Origin: Rhodocollybia butyracea
Taxonomy: Eukaryota > Basidiomycota > Agaricomycetes > Agaricales > Omphalotaceae
DNA: 64,000 nt
Direction: 5' to 3'
NCBI GenBank assembly: GCA_015501585.1
Contig: JADNRY010000263.1
Location: 22,430-86,429 of the forward strand
The notes beneath the pieces are model-generated. The model saw nothing but the letters and a program-made list of their open reading frames with translations. It ran no database searches and was not told the DNA's origin. Shown piece after piece: positions 33,466 through 44,631 of this stretch. Made by a program: the position numbers and the translations under genes. The number at the start of each line of letters is the position of its first letter. Positions within the stretch are counted from its first letter, which is position 1.

Positions 33466-34504
33466 CCTGCGATGAATCGTAGCGTTGAGTGTTATCTTCC
33501 TCGTTACCTGAACTGCTTCACCCTCATATTCTCAAATGAGCAAGAGCTACTGTAAAAGGCCTGCCACGAAAGTACACTGGTAGTTTTCGTTTGACTGTAA
33601 GTACGGGTCAATCGAGTTCAGGACCCAAACATATTCGTGCTGGCAGATCAATGACCCCCAGCTGGAATTGTAAACGCCACCTCTACCAGAACGCTGGTGC
33701 AAGTTTGCCAGTAAGAGATCGATGACTTCAAGGCCACAGCAATCTAGTTGACTCAACCCCCGTGAGAGTGCTTCGAGCGAAGAAGCACCGAGTATTTCTT
33801 CAATGCTTTTGCTTGAGAGTCCTTTCCCCGAGGCCAGTACTAATCAAGAAGTTAAATTAGTTGCGGAATGATCGTTGACCCCACTTTCGAGTCAACAGTG
33901 TTTGAAATGGTATGCTTCTTTGATTGATATTTTGCACCCGCCGTTGTTCTGAAATAGGTTATTTGGGTTTTGTACTGTACCGCCTTGAGCTCCATCAGGC
34001 ATTACACTGGGAATTTAACGTTGCAGCGATGTTGCAGCGATCCGGCTATCGTCTAGATGTTCGACAGTCCAGGACACGAAATACTCTCCATGCTTGTGTA
34101 TCTTGTATGGCGGCCAAATGGGATTGGAAATCTGGGAAAGAACCGTTAACAACGGAATGCATAACTCAAGCTTTGATCCATTTTTGGCTAATGAGGGCAG
34201 GACCCACAATCGATTACAAGGCGAGAAACATGCGCCTCTTTAAACTAAGTCGTTAAATCGATTGTTTTATGTGCCGTATCAGGCGAATTTAGGACACGCT
34301 CGTAACATCCACTAGACCCAGTGATGCAATTTCCTCAATCCCTACTCCGAGGAATTTATTCTGCAGCACATGTCGAATGTTGACTCATTCTGCGTAGCAG
34401 ACGAAGCCTCTGTTCCTAAAATGGATTAGTTTTTCGACTTCGCTTTAGGAAATGTGAAGATTTTAAGAAAAATAGTCACTGGCGGAGTTTTGATTCTCGA
34501 GAGG
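33466..34504. other. Duplicated non-coding or decayed region, copy 1
   Basis: Matches 39460-40564 and partly 44280-44550 closely (for example TTTGAAATGGTATGCTTCTT and CACAATCGATTACAAGGCGA). The frame 33924-34256 is not conserved between copies, so I see no real gene. Confidence 0.5.
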
Positions 34505-34511
34505 TATAAAA
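34505..34511 (+). promoter_or_regulatory. TATA box of zinc-knuckle gene, copy 1
   Basis: TATAAAA within GAGGTATAAAAGTCG, 68 bases before the ATG, conserved at 40565-40571 before copy 2. Confidence 0.6.
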
Positions 34512-34578
34512 GTCGTGGTTCAGAAAACAAATTCTTCAGCTCGATAGCTGCGACTGCCTTCTACTTCTTCGCACTCAA

Positions 34579-36084
34579 ATGGACGGCCGTGGTAACCCTA
34601 ACCGCTCACCAAACCGGTGGCAATATCAATCAAGTGGCGCCCCTACTGGAAGTAACACGGGATATCCCAACCCGGCTGGAGCACCGAATGCCCTCGGGAA
34701 CGGTCAACAGCAACCTTATCCTCAGGCTGGTGCTGGTCGAGGCGCCCCAGGTCATGGTCAGTCTACTCAGAAATTCCCTACTATATTTCTCTCATTGAAA
34801 CTACGCAGGATATAATCCAAGTGGCGCGCCTACTGGAAGTAACACAGGATTTTTCAACCCGGCTGGAGCACCGAGTGCCCCCTGGGCTACGACGGCTTAC
34901 GGCCAACAACCATCTTATACTGGTGCTGGTCGAGGCGCCCCAGGTCATGGTCAGTCTACTCAGAATTTCTCTACTATATTTCCCTCATCGAAACTACACA
35001 GGATATAATCCAAGTGGCGCCCCTACCGGAAGTAACACGGGATATCCCAACTCGGCTGCTCCTACGACTCCCGGCCAACAACCGCCTTATACTGGTGGAG
35101 GCGCCCAAGGTCAATCTACTCAGAATTTTCCTATTATATTTCCCTCATCGAGACTATACAGACTCTGCTCCTCCTTTTAATCTACCTCAGGTTCGGTGGC
35201 CTAGCCACGCCCAGCATCAAGGGAACTCTCAACAACACACAAACCGTGTCCCCGCTGGTGCAGCAGGCTGGGCGATAGAACGGAGGGTGAGTAGTCGAAA
35301 CTACCTATTGTTAGTGCCACATCTCATTGTTCTATGACATCTTTCCTGTCTCAAGATATTTGGAGAGCTGGCGATAGCCCTCGTGACTTCGGAGGCCGCC
35401 CCACTACTAGTAGTAAGTCAAACAGGTTTCTCTGATTTATTTATCTGATGTGAGCGTTCAGACGCTGCTTATAACCCTCAAAGATACTATGGTGGCACAA
35501 CAAATGCAGGAGCTCAACCTTTCGGTGCTGCAACACCAGCTCAAGGCTATGGTGTCGATATACCCGCGTCTCGTCATGCAGAACCATATCATAGTAACCA
35601 GGCTCTGCGCGAAGCGGGAGGGCATATTCCCCCACATGTACGGTCAAACGCCGCTGCTAACCCGAACGCGTACCCCGTTGGACACCAGAGTCCTCGTTCG
35701 GACGCCCGTTCGACGGGATCTGACCCGAATATGTACCCTGTTGGGCACCTTAGTCTAGGCTCCGCTCACTCTAGCGCAAGCGTTGAGCACTCTGGTTCCG
35801 CTCACTCTAGCGCAAGCGTTGAGCACTCTGGTTCCACCCACTCTAGCGCAAGCGTTGAGCACTCTGGCTCCGGTCAACTCAGCGCAAGTGTTGCGGCCTC
35901 TGGATCAAAGCCTCTTTCCGACGGGTTTTATTATTGCCCGAACTGCGGACTTCCTCGTATGGTAAGTGATAGAAACAAACATATTTGTGACCCAAAGAAG
36001 GATAGCGACAATAGTAAAGACAAAGGTGGAGGCAATAAAGGTGGAGGCAATAGCTCTAAAGGAAAAGGGAAACAGAAAGCGTAG
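34579..36084 (+). CDS. Gly/Pro/Tyr-rich repeat protein with C-terminal zinc knuckle, copy 1
   Basis: Exons 34579-34756, 34809-34949, 35002-35109 and 35162-35286 are followed by exons near 35356 and 35461. The first three encode repeats of GYNPSGAPTGSNTGYPN followed by QQP(P/S)YTG. Each repeat exon begins and ends in phase 1, and the introns between them are near-identical. The last exon has YNPQRYYGGTTNAGAQPFG, three SAHSSASVEHSG repeats and CPNCGLPRMVSDRNKHIC (C-x2-C-x11-H-x-C), then a Gly/Lys tail. Exon 4 is 7 bases shorter than in copy 2, which would throw the last exons out of the zinc-knuckle frame unless splicing differs. Low-complexity, possibly condensate-forming; function unknown. 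Confidence 0.55.
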
Positions 36085-36494
36085 TAAGGCGTAGTACCAA
36101 ATGTATAGGCGTGGTCACTGAAATGGTGTCAGGCTAGCCGGTTATGTAAATAAACTTCTCTTCTCAAACGCATAACTAGCTCAATGAATGAAATATTTCT
36201 CCTGTTATTTATCATGAAAGCCCAGCGCAAGCCTCCGAGTGAGTAGCAAAGTACGTATAGTAGTATTATACTTGGGGAGGGTACCACAAGGGACCAGCCG
36301 GTACGCCAGGCTCTAAGAGAGAAACTGAGGGAGCTCAGACGAGACGCATCCGAGCGTCGGAAGAGGAAATTTAAAGAAGCAACGCCCACGACGTGACAAT
36401 AGTAGTCCACGATAGTCCACGATACGCCCACGATACGCCACACGGGCATAAGTACCTTTATCTTCTCACGCCTTCCCTGAAACCTAGCACTGTG
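36085..36494. other. Intergenic before APH-like copy 1
   Basis: 3' region of the zinc-knuckle gene and promoter of the phosphotransferase copy. A CCACGATACGCCACACGGGCATA-type stretch (36427-36450) is shared with 42278-42302. No gene seen. Confidence 0.45.
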
Positions 36495-37373
36495 ATGGAG
36501 TCGACACCACCAGCTCCAATCGTCCGTAGCCGGTCTGCCCCTCCATTTTCATATCGCGATATCGACCGAGACTGGGAGCTCAGAGAAGGCATAGAATTCG
36601 AAGATCTGTATATGGATTCCGCCGATCTGGCCGAATTTTCGTCTGTCAACAAGGTTCGAAACTTTCATACCAGGTCAATATACTTCGTCGACGACGACAA
36701 GGTCCTAAAATTGTTCTCCTACCTCGTTGACGTCTCAGCCATAGCTGCGAACATGGACCTCGCTAGAACCAGGCTTCCGTACCTCGTGTGTTGCGCTACG
36801 GACGATCAGGAACTGTTCGTACATCTTAATGCAGAAGATTCCATACCCTAATCTCTCAGTCGCAATGAAGAGCTGGGAATTAAATACATGCCATGGGAAA
36901 TCACAGCAATGGTGGACACATTGTCCGTGAATTGGCTAGTCTTGGGCTAAGCCATAACGACCTTGCGCCCAGAAATATCCTTGTCGATACTAGCAAGAGG
37001 CATATAATTGGGATAGTTGACTGGGACTCCTGTACACCACGCTATGCTGGTGCTGAATATGCGATGAGGATCAGGGATTATCGCATTTTAGGGACCTTCA
37101 TGAAAACGATATGGATTGGCATCATATCTTTCTGCGGTATTCTTTCGACCGTACTGGCGAAGAAATATTCATCGACTGCAGTAGATGGAACCCAAAGGTG
37201 TTTCTGCATTGGCCGCTTGTGAAAACTCAAGCCTCTCAAGTGGTCCAGTCTCCCGTCATTGATCCCCGTAATCAGTCGTTCTCAGTAAGTGTACTTGGCT
37301 TCTGGACAATTCGTGGTACTTATTTCCTAATATCTAGCGACAGAAATCTCATCCGGTGGGAGGGAGGGAGTAG
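36495..37373 (+). pseudogene. APH-like phosphotransferase, copy 1 (frameshifted)
   Basis: Starts MESTPPAPIVRSRSAPPFSY, as in the intact paralogue at 44632. It loses one base near 36778 (CTTCCGTACC for CTTCCGGTACC) and another near 36810, so the frame ends early at 36851. The catalytic block LGLSHNDLAPRNILVD and GIVDWDSCTP lies in a different frame from the start. It is decayed, although the 3' splice site and the RQK..PVG end are still readable. Confidence 0.7.
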
Positions 37374-37721
37374 TAAAGCCCACCAAGAGAGTTGTGCGGT
37401 GCTCAATCTGTGGCGCTCTTGGTAGTTGAGAGTATTGCTTTGTATAAAATTTCCTCTCAATCAATACCTCGATGTTGAACCCATAAAGACATGCTAATCC
37501 TTGTACTCGTCCGACATTTTCCCGTCGAGACGACTCAGATACGACGACTCCATTGAAGTTGAAGATCGGACTTGAATGTGGTTTTGCACCATATATTTTG
37601 CAACATGCACTCGACTGCAAGGGTAAGAAATATATGGCTCGCTATTTAGAAAAATATCGATTGTGGCGAATTCACAACTTTTTCCGCTTGATGTGCCGGA
37701 ATGACGTCATCGGACTGTGTT
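37374..37721 (+). pseudogene. Decayed N-terminus of another APH-like gene
   Basis: Near 37505-37565 the sequence TTTTCCCGTCGAGACGAC..GAAGATCGGAC matches 43392-43460. Both resemble the family start SAPPFSYRDIGxDW in weakened form. Only a trace remains. Confidence 0.35.
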
Positions 37722-37800
37722 CTTTTTCTTCTTTCCATCATTGACCTCGAACGATTCGAGGTCCAAAAACTCCCAGTGCTTATATACGCCGGCTCAGACG

Positions 37801-38830
37801 ATGCCCAGCACGAAGAGACTCACTGAAAGTTAAGGATGAAGTTATCTTCCCTAGGCAGAAACTCCAAAAACGAGGAGATGCAGCAGAAGAAGAACAACGG
37901 TCGACCAGCTTGACTCAGACTCCCCGCCAAACAACACCGTAAACTTACCTCATAAAGTTTGAATTTACGGTCAGCAGAACTCTTCCAAAGGGCCGCACCG
38001 TCCAACACTTGGAATTTCCGAAAACATGCTCAAAGCTATCTTGAATTCGTGTCAGCATGTTGGTACACTCTCTTCGATTGCCTGGGCATCTGGAATGCTG
38101 TATCTGTACGTGTGTGATATCGTACTTTTATCCTACCTACTTAATTCTCTTTCAGCAGGAAGGAAAAGACAACATGGATCGACTGTCTCTACACTGAAGA
38201 AACACCTGGAGCAACCGATAAAGTACGTTATCTTTCCTTCCCCATTCGTGTTCTTAGGACGTTTTGTGCGTGTAGAACATTCCGCGGTGTTCAATCCTTT
38301 ATTAAACCTTATGCGCCGACCTTTCCCATTTCTTCAACATCTGATTCGAAAATAGTCATAGATTATCAGACAAATATGAGGCATACGTTAGATGTGTTTT
38401 CGGTGAGTTTGTACTCGAATTTGTACCCTAAATGTATTGCTCACCGCGAACCGATTTATTCTAGCTTCAATCGATCTCAATTTCAGATTCCTTCTCAAGC
38501 CCTGTCGACGACGATGACATAGATTGCGGTACCACCTCCGCAGTACCTTGCTGCATGCTCCCTCCTCTCACTCAGTCCGATATCATCAACTCATTATCCT
38601 TCCGCTTTTGCACTCCGTTCTCTGCTTTTTTCTTCTCCTCGCTTGTCCTAATCTGTCGTTCACTTCGGGGAGTTAGACTCTCCAATGCTCTTCCAATCCC
38701 CAAAGCCTTGTCGAGCGGTGTTTTCTGCCTCTGTCTACCTCAGCTGATCTTTAATTTGCCTGAGCTGTGTATGCTGTGGCCCATGTACCACAACAGCATT
38801 GTGATGCTAAACGAGAATCCCTGTGCTTGT
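37801..38830 (+). pseudogene. MLKL-N-terminal-like gene, copy 2 (broken)
   Basis: The MPSTK start region, MQQKKNNGRPA followed by a TGA, and SNTW, GIWNAV and LMRRPF blocks remain. Stops at about 37913 and 37948 and deletions in the second exon break the frame. The tail LPIPKALSSGVFCLCLPQLIF matches copy 1. Confidence 0.65.
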
Positions 38831-38935
38831 TAGAAGGTTTAGGCCACGCTTTCGGGAGGATATGTTGGAATTGAGTTCACTGGAATTGAGGTGAGTGAAC
38901 ACTACTGTGTTGGCTAGTAGACCTAGAAAGCTGAA

Positions 38936-39460
38936 TGGTACGTCCATCAGGTGTCACCTACCTAGACGACAGTCTTTATTGCGTCGATATGAACGTTGAC
39001 GCCTTAACATTGATAAACGGTTACATTCAAATACATCGATCTGATTGATACGGTATCAGCATACAATGCGGAAGAACCAAAGTCGGCCGTTTATCTTGTA
39101 AGCCCAAATGCCCTGGCCAACGATTCTTATGGAGAATTCGAGGGTATCCGATGCCTTTCATTTCGCTCAGTCATTGAGCAAGGTAATAGAACACTTGTGC
39201 GACTGCAAGAATCGGATTATCTTGGAGCCCAAGGGAGATACTCAGATCCTTTTATCTCCTCAGCCGCACTATGACTTCCTCCCAGTGATGTACCAAGAGT
39301 TCCCGAGACGTGTTTACTTTGGGTCTCGTTCTGTGGGCTTCAGCAGAGCAAATCAAGAATTCGACGGCACAGTCAATTTTGTTGCATCTCTTCTCCTTTA
39401 CTACACTGGCGTGACATCGTGAACTTGTCAAGACATCTTGACATTTGACATTACATTTTC
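38936..39460 (+). pseudogene. Protein kinase C-lobe remnant, copy 2
   Basis: Homologous to 32860-33470. It keeps AFHFAQSLSKVIEHLCDC (region before the catalytic loop) and a DVFTLGLVLWAS-like reading near 39307, but in different frames. Confidence 0.5.
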
Positions 39461-40564
39461 TAACCTGCGATGAATCGTAGCGTTAAACCAATCTATGTTA
39501 GGAATCTGGGTCTGCTAACGCTAGAGCTGCGCCTTGCTCATTACATTTCTGAAGACTCACATTTTCACGAATTACTGTGTCAGCGTGCCATGAAAGTACA
39601 CTGGTACTTTCTATGGTTTTCTTTTGACTGTAAGTACAGGTCAATCGAGTTGCAGGGGTCGGCAGCAGCACCCGAAACGTATTCGTACCGGCAAATCAAC
39701 GGTCCTTAGCAGGAATTGTGAACGCCACCTCTAACCAGAACGCTGGTGCGAGTTTACCAGTAAGAGACAAATGTGTTCAACGCCACAGCAATCCAGTTTT
39801 GACTCAATCCCGTGAGAGTGCTTCTTCGCTCGCAGCACCGAGTATTTCCTGGATGTTTTTGCCTGAGGGTCCCATCTCCGAGGTCAGTACTCATCAAGAA
39901 CTTCAATTGGATGCGAAATGATCGTTGACCCCACTTTCGAGTCAACAGTGTTTGAAATGGTATGCTTCTTTGATTGATATTTTACACCCGCCGTCTTACT
40001 GAAATAGGCTATTTGGGCTTTGTACTGTACCGCCTTGAGCTCCATCACAACATTGATTAAACGTGAGGCATTACACTGGGAATTCAACGTTGCAGCTATC
40101 CAGCCATCGTCTAGATGTTCGACAGACCAGGACACGAAATACTCTCCATGCTTGTGTATCTTGTATGGCGGCCAAATCCGATTGCGAATCTGGGAGAGAA
40201 CCGTAAGAACGAAATGCGTAATTCAAGCTTTGATCCATTTTTGGCTAATCAAGTCAGGACCCACAATCGATTACAAGGCGAGAAGCGTGCATCTCTTTAA
40301 ACTAATTCGTTGAAATCGATTGTTTTATGTGCCGTATCAGGCGAATTTAGGACACGCTTGTAACATCCACCAGACCCAGTGATGCAATTTCCTCAGTCCG
40401 TACTCCGACAGAATTTATTCTGCAGCACATGTCGAATGTTGACTCATTCTGCGTAGCAGACGAAGCCTCTGTTCCTAAAATGGATTAGTTTTTTCGACCT
40501 CGCTTTATGAAATATGAAGATTTTAAGAAAAATAGTCACTGGCGGAGTTTTGATTCTCGAGAGG
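39461..40564. other. Duplicated non-coding or decayed region, copy 2
   Basis: Counterpart of 33466-34504; no conserved frame. Confidence 0.5.
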
Positions 40565-40571
40565 TATAAAA
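40565..40571 (+). promoter_or_regulatory. TATA box of zinc-knuckle gene, copy 2
   Basis: TATAAAA in GAGGTATAAAAGTCG, 68 bases before the ATG, same spacing as copy 1. Confidence 0.6.
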
Positions 40572-40638
40572 GTCGTAGTTCAGAAAACAAATTCTCCAGC
40601 TCGATAGCTGTGACTGCCTTCTACTTCTTCGCACTCAA

Positions 40639-42140
40639 ATGGACGGCCGTGGTTACCCTAACCGCTCACCCAACTGGGGACGGCGACATCAATCAAGTGG
40701 GGCCCCTCCTGGTAGTAACACGGGGTATAATCCAAGTGGCGCCCCTACTGGAAGCAACACGGGATATCCCAACTTGGCTGGGGCACCGCATGTCCCGAGC
40801 AATCCGACGGCTCACAGTCAACAACAAACTTATACTGGTGCTGGGAGAGGCGCTTCAGGTCATGGTCAGTCTACTCATAATTTCCCTACCATATCCCCCT
40901 CATTGAAACTACACAGGATATAATCCAAGTGGCGCCCCACTGGAAGTAACACGGGATATCCCAACCCGGCTCACGGCCAACAACCATCTTATACTGGTGC
41001 TGGCGGTGGCGCCCCAGGTCATGGTCAGTCTAATTAGAATTTCCCTACTATATTTCCCTCATCGAAACTACACAGGACATAATCCAAGTGGCGCCCCTAC
41101 TGGAAGTAACACGGGATATCCCAACTCGGCTGCTCCCACCGCTTACGGCCAACCACCTTATACTGGTGGAGGCGCCCAGGGTCAGTCTCCTCAGAATTTT
41201 CCGAATATACTTCCCTCACCGAGACTATACAGCCTTTGCTCCTCCTTTTAATCTACCTCAGGTTCGGTGGCCTAGCCACGGCCAGCATCAAGGGAACTCT
41301 CAGCAACACGGAAGCCGTGTCCCCGCTGGTACAGGAACCACACTCTTGGGCGATAGAACAGAAAGTGAGTACTATAGAAACTACTTATTGTTAGTGCCAC
41401 ATCTCATTATGCTATGACATCTTTCCTGTCTCAAGATATTTGGAGAGCTGGCGATAGCCCTCATGACTTCGGAGGCCGCCCCACTACTAGTAGTAAGTCA
41501 AACAGGTTTCTCTGATTTACTTATCTGATGTGAGCGTTCAGACGCTGCTTATAACCCTCAAAGATACTATGGTGGCACAACAAATGCAGGAGCTCAACCT
41601 TTCGGTGCTGCAACACCAGCTCAAGGCTATGGTGTCGATATACCCGCGTCTCGTCATGCGGAACCATATCATAGTAACCAGGCTCTGCGCGAAGCGGGAG
41701 GACATATTCCCCCACATGTACGGTCAAACGCTGCTTCTAACCGGAATGCGTACCCCGTTGGACACCAGAGTCCTCGTTCGGACACCGGCTCTACGGGATC
41801 TGACCCGAATATGTATCCTGCTGGCCACCTCAGTGTGGGCTCCGCTCGCTCTAGCGCAAGCACTGAGCACTCTGGCTCCGCTCACTCTAGCGCAGACGCC
41901 GAGCCCTCTGGCTCCGCTCACACTAGCACCAGCGCCGAGCCTTCTGAAACGATTGATCCCGCCACTTTGATTACCGAAATGATGCAATGCCCAAAATGCA
42001 AACGTCTTCTGGTTAGTAGTAACCACAAATATCATAGGTGTCTCAAAAAGGATAGGGATGAGAGTAACGATAAGCGTGGAGGAGGCAATAGTGGAGGCAA
42101 TAGTGGAGGCACTAGCTCTGAACGGAAAGGGAAAGCGTAG
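40639..42140 (+). CDS. Gly/Pro/Tyr-rich repeat protein with C-terminal zinc knuckle, copy 2
   Basis: Same design as 34579-36084. Exon 1 holds two tandem PSGAPTGSNTGY repeats. Exon 2 (40917-41023, 107 bases) lost one base at about 40938; since repeat exons are phase 1-1, skipping it would restore the frame. Later exons read FAPPFNLPQVRWPSH, TLLGDRTEN|IWRAGDSP and NAAYNPQRYYGGTTNAGAQ, and end with CPKCKRLLVSSNHKYHRC (C-x2-C-x11-H-x-C) and a Gly/Ser/Lys tail. The zinc ligands are conserved while the spacer residues differ from copy 1, which argues for selection on the knuckle. Confidence 0.55.
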
Positions 42141-42355
42141 AATGCAGCATAGTCACTATGGTAGCACCAGTTACATAAATAAACTCCTCTTCTCATGTCT
42201 CTCCCTCGGTCCCGTTATTTATCGATATTATAAAGGCTAACGTGAGGGCAACGCGTTGAAAAAGGAAACAAGTATACACGCCACGATACGCCACACGGGC
42301 ATATTTTTGTCTTCTCACGCCTCCCCTCGAACCTAACTTACTGTCTTGCGCGACT

Positions 42356-43227
42356 ATGGAGTCCAGACCACCAACTCCTATCCTCCGTAGCCGGTCTGCC
42401 CCTCCATTTTCATATCGCGATATCGGCGAAGACTGGACGCTCAGAGAAGGCATAGAATTCGGAGATCTGTATATGGATCCTGCCGATCTCACCGAATTCT
42501 CGTCTGTTAACAAGGTTCGAAACTTTCACACCAGGTCAATATACTTCGTCGACGACGACAAGGTCCTAAAATTGTTCTCCTACCTCGTTGACGTCTCAGT
42601 CATAGTTGCGAATATGGACCTCGCCAGAACAAAGCTTCCGGTACCTCGTGTATTACGCTACGGACGATCAGGAAACTGCTCGTACATCTTAATGGAGAGA
42701 ATTCCACACCTTAGTCTCTCAATCGCAATGAAGAGATGGGGGCTTAAATACATGCCATGGAAAATCACAGCAATGATCGATCATATCGTGCGCGAATTGG
42801 CTAGCCTTGGGCTAAGCCATAACGACCTTGTGCCCAGAAATATCCTTGTCGATACCAATGGGCACATAGTTGGGATAGTTGACTGGGACTCCTGTACCCC
42901 ACGTTACGTTGGTGCTGAATATGCGATAAGGATCAGGGATTATCGCTTTTTTAGGGAGGGCATGAAAATGATATGGATTGGTATCATATATTTCTACGTT
43001 ATTCTTTTGACCGTACAGGTGAAGAAATATCAATCGACTGCAGTGAATGGCAACAAAAACTGTTTCTGTACTGGCCACTTGTGAAAACTCAAGCCTCTCA
43101 ACTGGTCCAGTCTCCCGTCGTTGATCCCCGTAATCAGTCATTCTCAGTAAGTGCACACTCAACTCTCAGACGATTCATGGTGCTGATTTCCCGGTATCTA
43201 GCGACAGAAACTTCATCCAGTGCGAGG
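42356..43227 (+). pseudogene. APH-like phosphotransferase, copy 2 (C-terminal frameshift)
   Basis: Reads in one frame from MESRPPTPILRSRSAPPFSY through VLRYGRSGNCSYILMERIP, LGLSHNDLVPRNILVD and GIVDWDSCTP. It then loses one base near 42960 (GAGGGCATGAAAATG for GACAGTCATGAAAATG), so the last 60 residues differ from copy 3. All catalytic motifs precede the break, so a shortened protein is conceivable. I call it a probable pseudogene. Confidence 0.65.
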
Positions 43228-44631
43228 GAGGCAGTAGTTAAGTCCACCAAGAGAGCTGTGCTGTGCTGAACCTGTGGCGCTCCTGGTACTTGAGAGTGTA
43301 GCTTAACTTTGCATAAAACTTCCTTTCAATCTTTAATACCTTGATGTTGAACTCATGAAAGCATGCTAATCCTTGTAGTCGGTCTGCGGCTTCATTTTCC
43401 CGCATAGATATTGGGAACGACTGGTCATCCAGATACGGCGACTCCGTCGAAGATCGGACTCAGATGAGGTTTTGTACCGTGTATTTTCGTGACATACGTC
43501 CGACCGCAAATGTGGAGAAATATCGATTGAGTGGCGAGCGAAATTCAGAACTTCTTTTTCTATAGGCACTTGGGCACGCATAATTTGATTAAGCAATCTT
43601 ATCTAGCCTTTCTTCGTCCGTTGTTTCTTCCATGGTAACCTCACTCTCTACTTTTACAAGATCAAACTTTTTGACGAGATTAGAGGCTGCCTTCACCACC
43701 CGACAAGCCTCTCCATCGATGTGGACGCGATTTCTCTCCTGCGCGTCGATGTGGAATAAATCACCAGTTTCACTTTATCGAAAAAAAGTTGGAGAGGATC
43801 TTGCCTTCATTGTCTTCCTGTGATAGTCCCTTTGACGGAACATATTTCGAGCGCCGTCTTTGTGTTTATGATCTGTTCCGGCATTTATCATCCGATCCAG
43901 TTTGACCTGTGTACATGATCATAGAGTTGAACGCAAAGACAAGTGTATATCATCTTGGTACAGCACTCAGCGCTCAGGCTCAGACTTCCGTCTCATTTGC
44001 TTGTTGCGCTCGTTAGTATTTGACATGTTGTAATGAGGTTAGATAGTGAGGCCCGCCGTAGTATAATGTATATTTTCAATCGTATTCTTTTCAGGTCAAT
44101 GGTATCCAAATGTAATGTATCCGGTCGCGCTAACAGATCAACAGCCCTCAGGCTTGAACTCATCTGTCTCTTACTCGTAGTGCTGCACCCTCATCTCCTC
44201 ACAGTTGAGGTGACGTTTATTTCTTGAATGCTTTTGCCTGCCCTCAAACAGCCTCAAACTTAGCTCTCGACCTTGCTGTCAAGTCAATGTTTTGAATGGT
44301 ATGCTTCTTTGATTGATAATTTTGTACCCGCCTTTGTTCTGAAATAGGTTATTCGGGAACAGACCTGGGCCCGAAACACTCTCTACTTCCCTGCTTGTGC
44401 GTCCTGTACGAGGGCCACATGTAGTTAGAAATCATGGAGAGAGCCCTGGAGAGCCGGCAACATCGGAAGGCAATTAAAGCTTTGATTCGGCCGCTAATCA
44501 AGGCTGGACCCACAACCGATTACAAGGCGAGAAGGGTTTATGTATTCATACACATCAACCCAGACCCAATGAGCGTTGAATTTTGAATCATTCATAGTAG
44601 ATGAAGTCTCTATTATTCTCACACTACCACG
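43228..44631. other. Decayed tail of unit 2 and start of partial unit 3
   Basis: 43375-43480 repeats the decayed APH-like N-terminus seen at 37505. 44280-44550 matches the region at 33900-34240 and 39950-40290. No MLKL-like or zinc-knuckle copy is present in this third unit. Confidence 0.45.

Larger units (their letters stand above)
31011..37721 (+). repeat. Segmental duplication, unit 1 (about 6.7 kb)
   Basis: Collinear with 37722-43570. The order in both is: a TCATTGACCTCGAACGA start, MLKL-like gene, kinase remnant, GGTATAAAAGTCG promoter, zinc-knuckle gene, APH-like gene, then a decayed second APH-like N-terminus. Identity is very high in the zinc-knuckle gene 3' exon and lower in the MLKL-like part. 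Confidence 0.8.
37722..43570 (+). repeat. Segmental duplication, unit 2 (about 5.8 kb)
   Basis: Second copy of the unit at 31011-37721, in direct tandem and same orientation. It is shorter mainly because the MLKL-like region has lost sequence. Confidence 0.8.

Noticed and set aside
33924..34256. 110-residue frame in the duplicated region as a gene
   Set aside because: The frame is not conserved in the second and third copies despite high DNA identity.
35441..35647. Minus-strand 68-residue frame conserved in both duplicated units
   Set aside because: Antisense shadow of the same nearly identical exon.
35450..35758. Open frame MSVQTLLITLKDT, conserved at 41530, as a separate gene
   Set aside because: It overlaps the zinc-knuckle exon in another frame in both copies. 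Conservation follows from near-identical DNA. I mention it only as a possible alternative frame.
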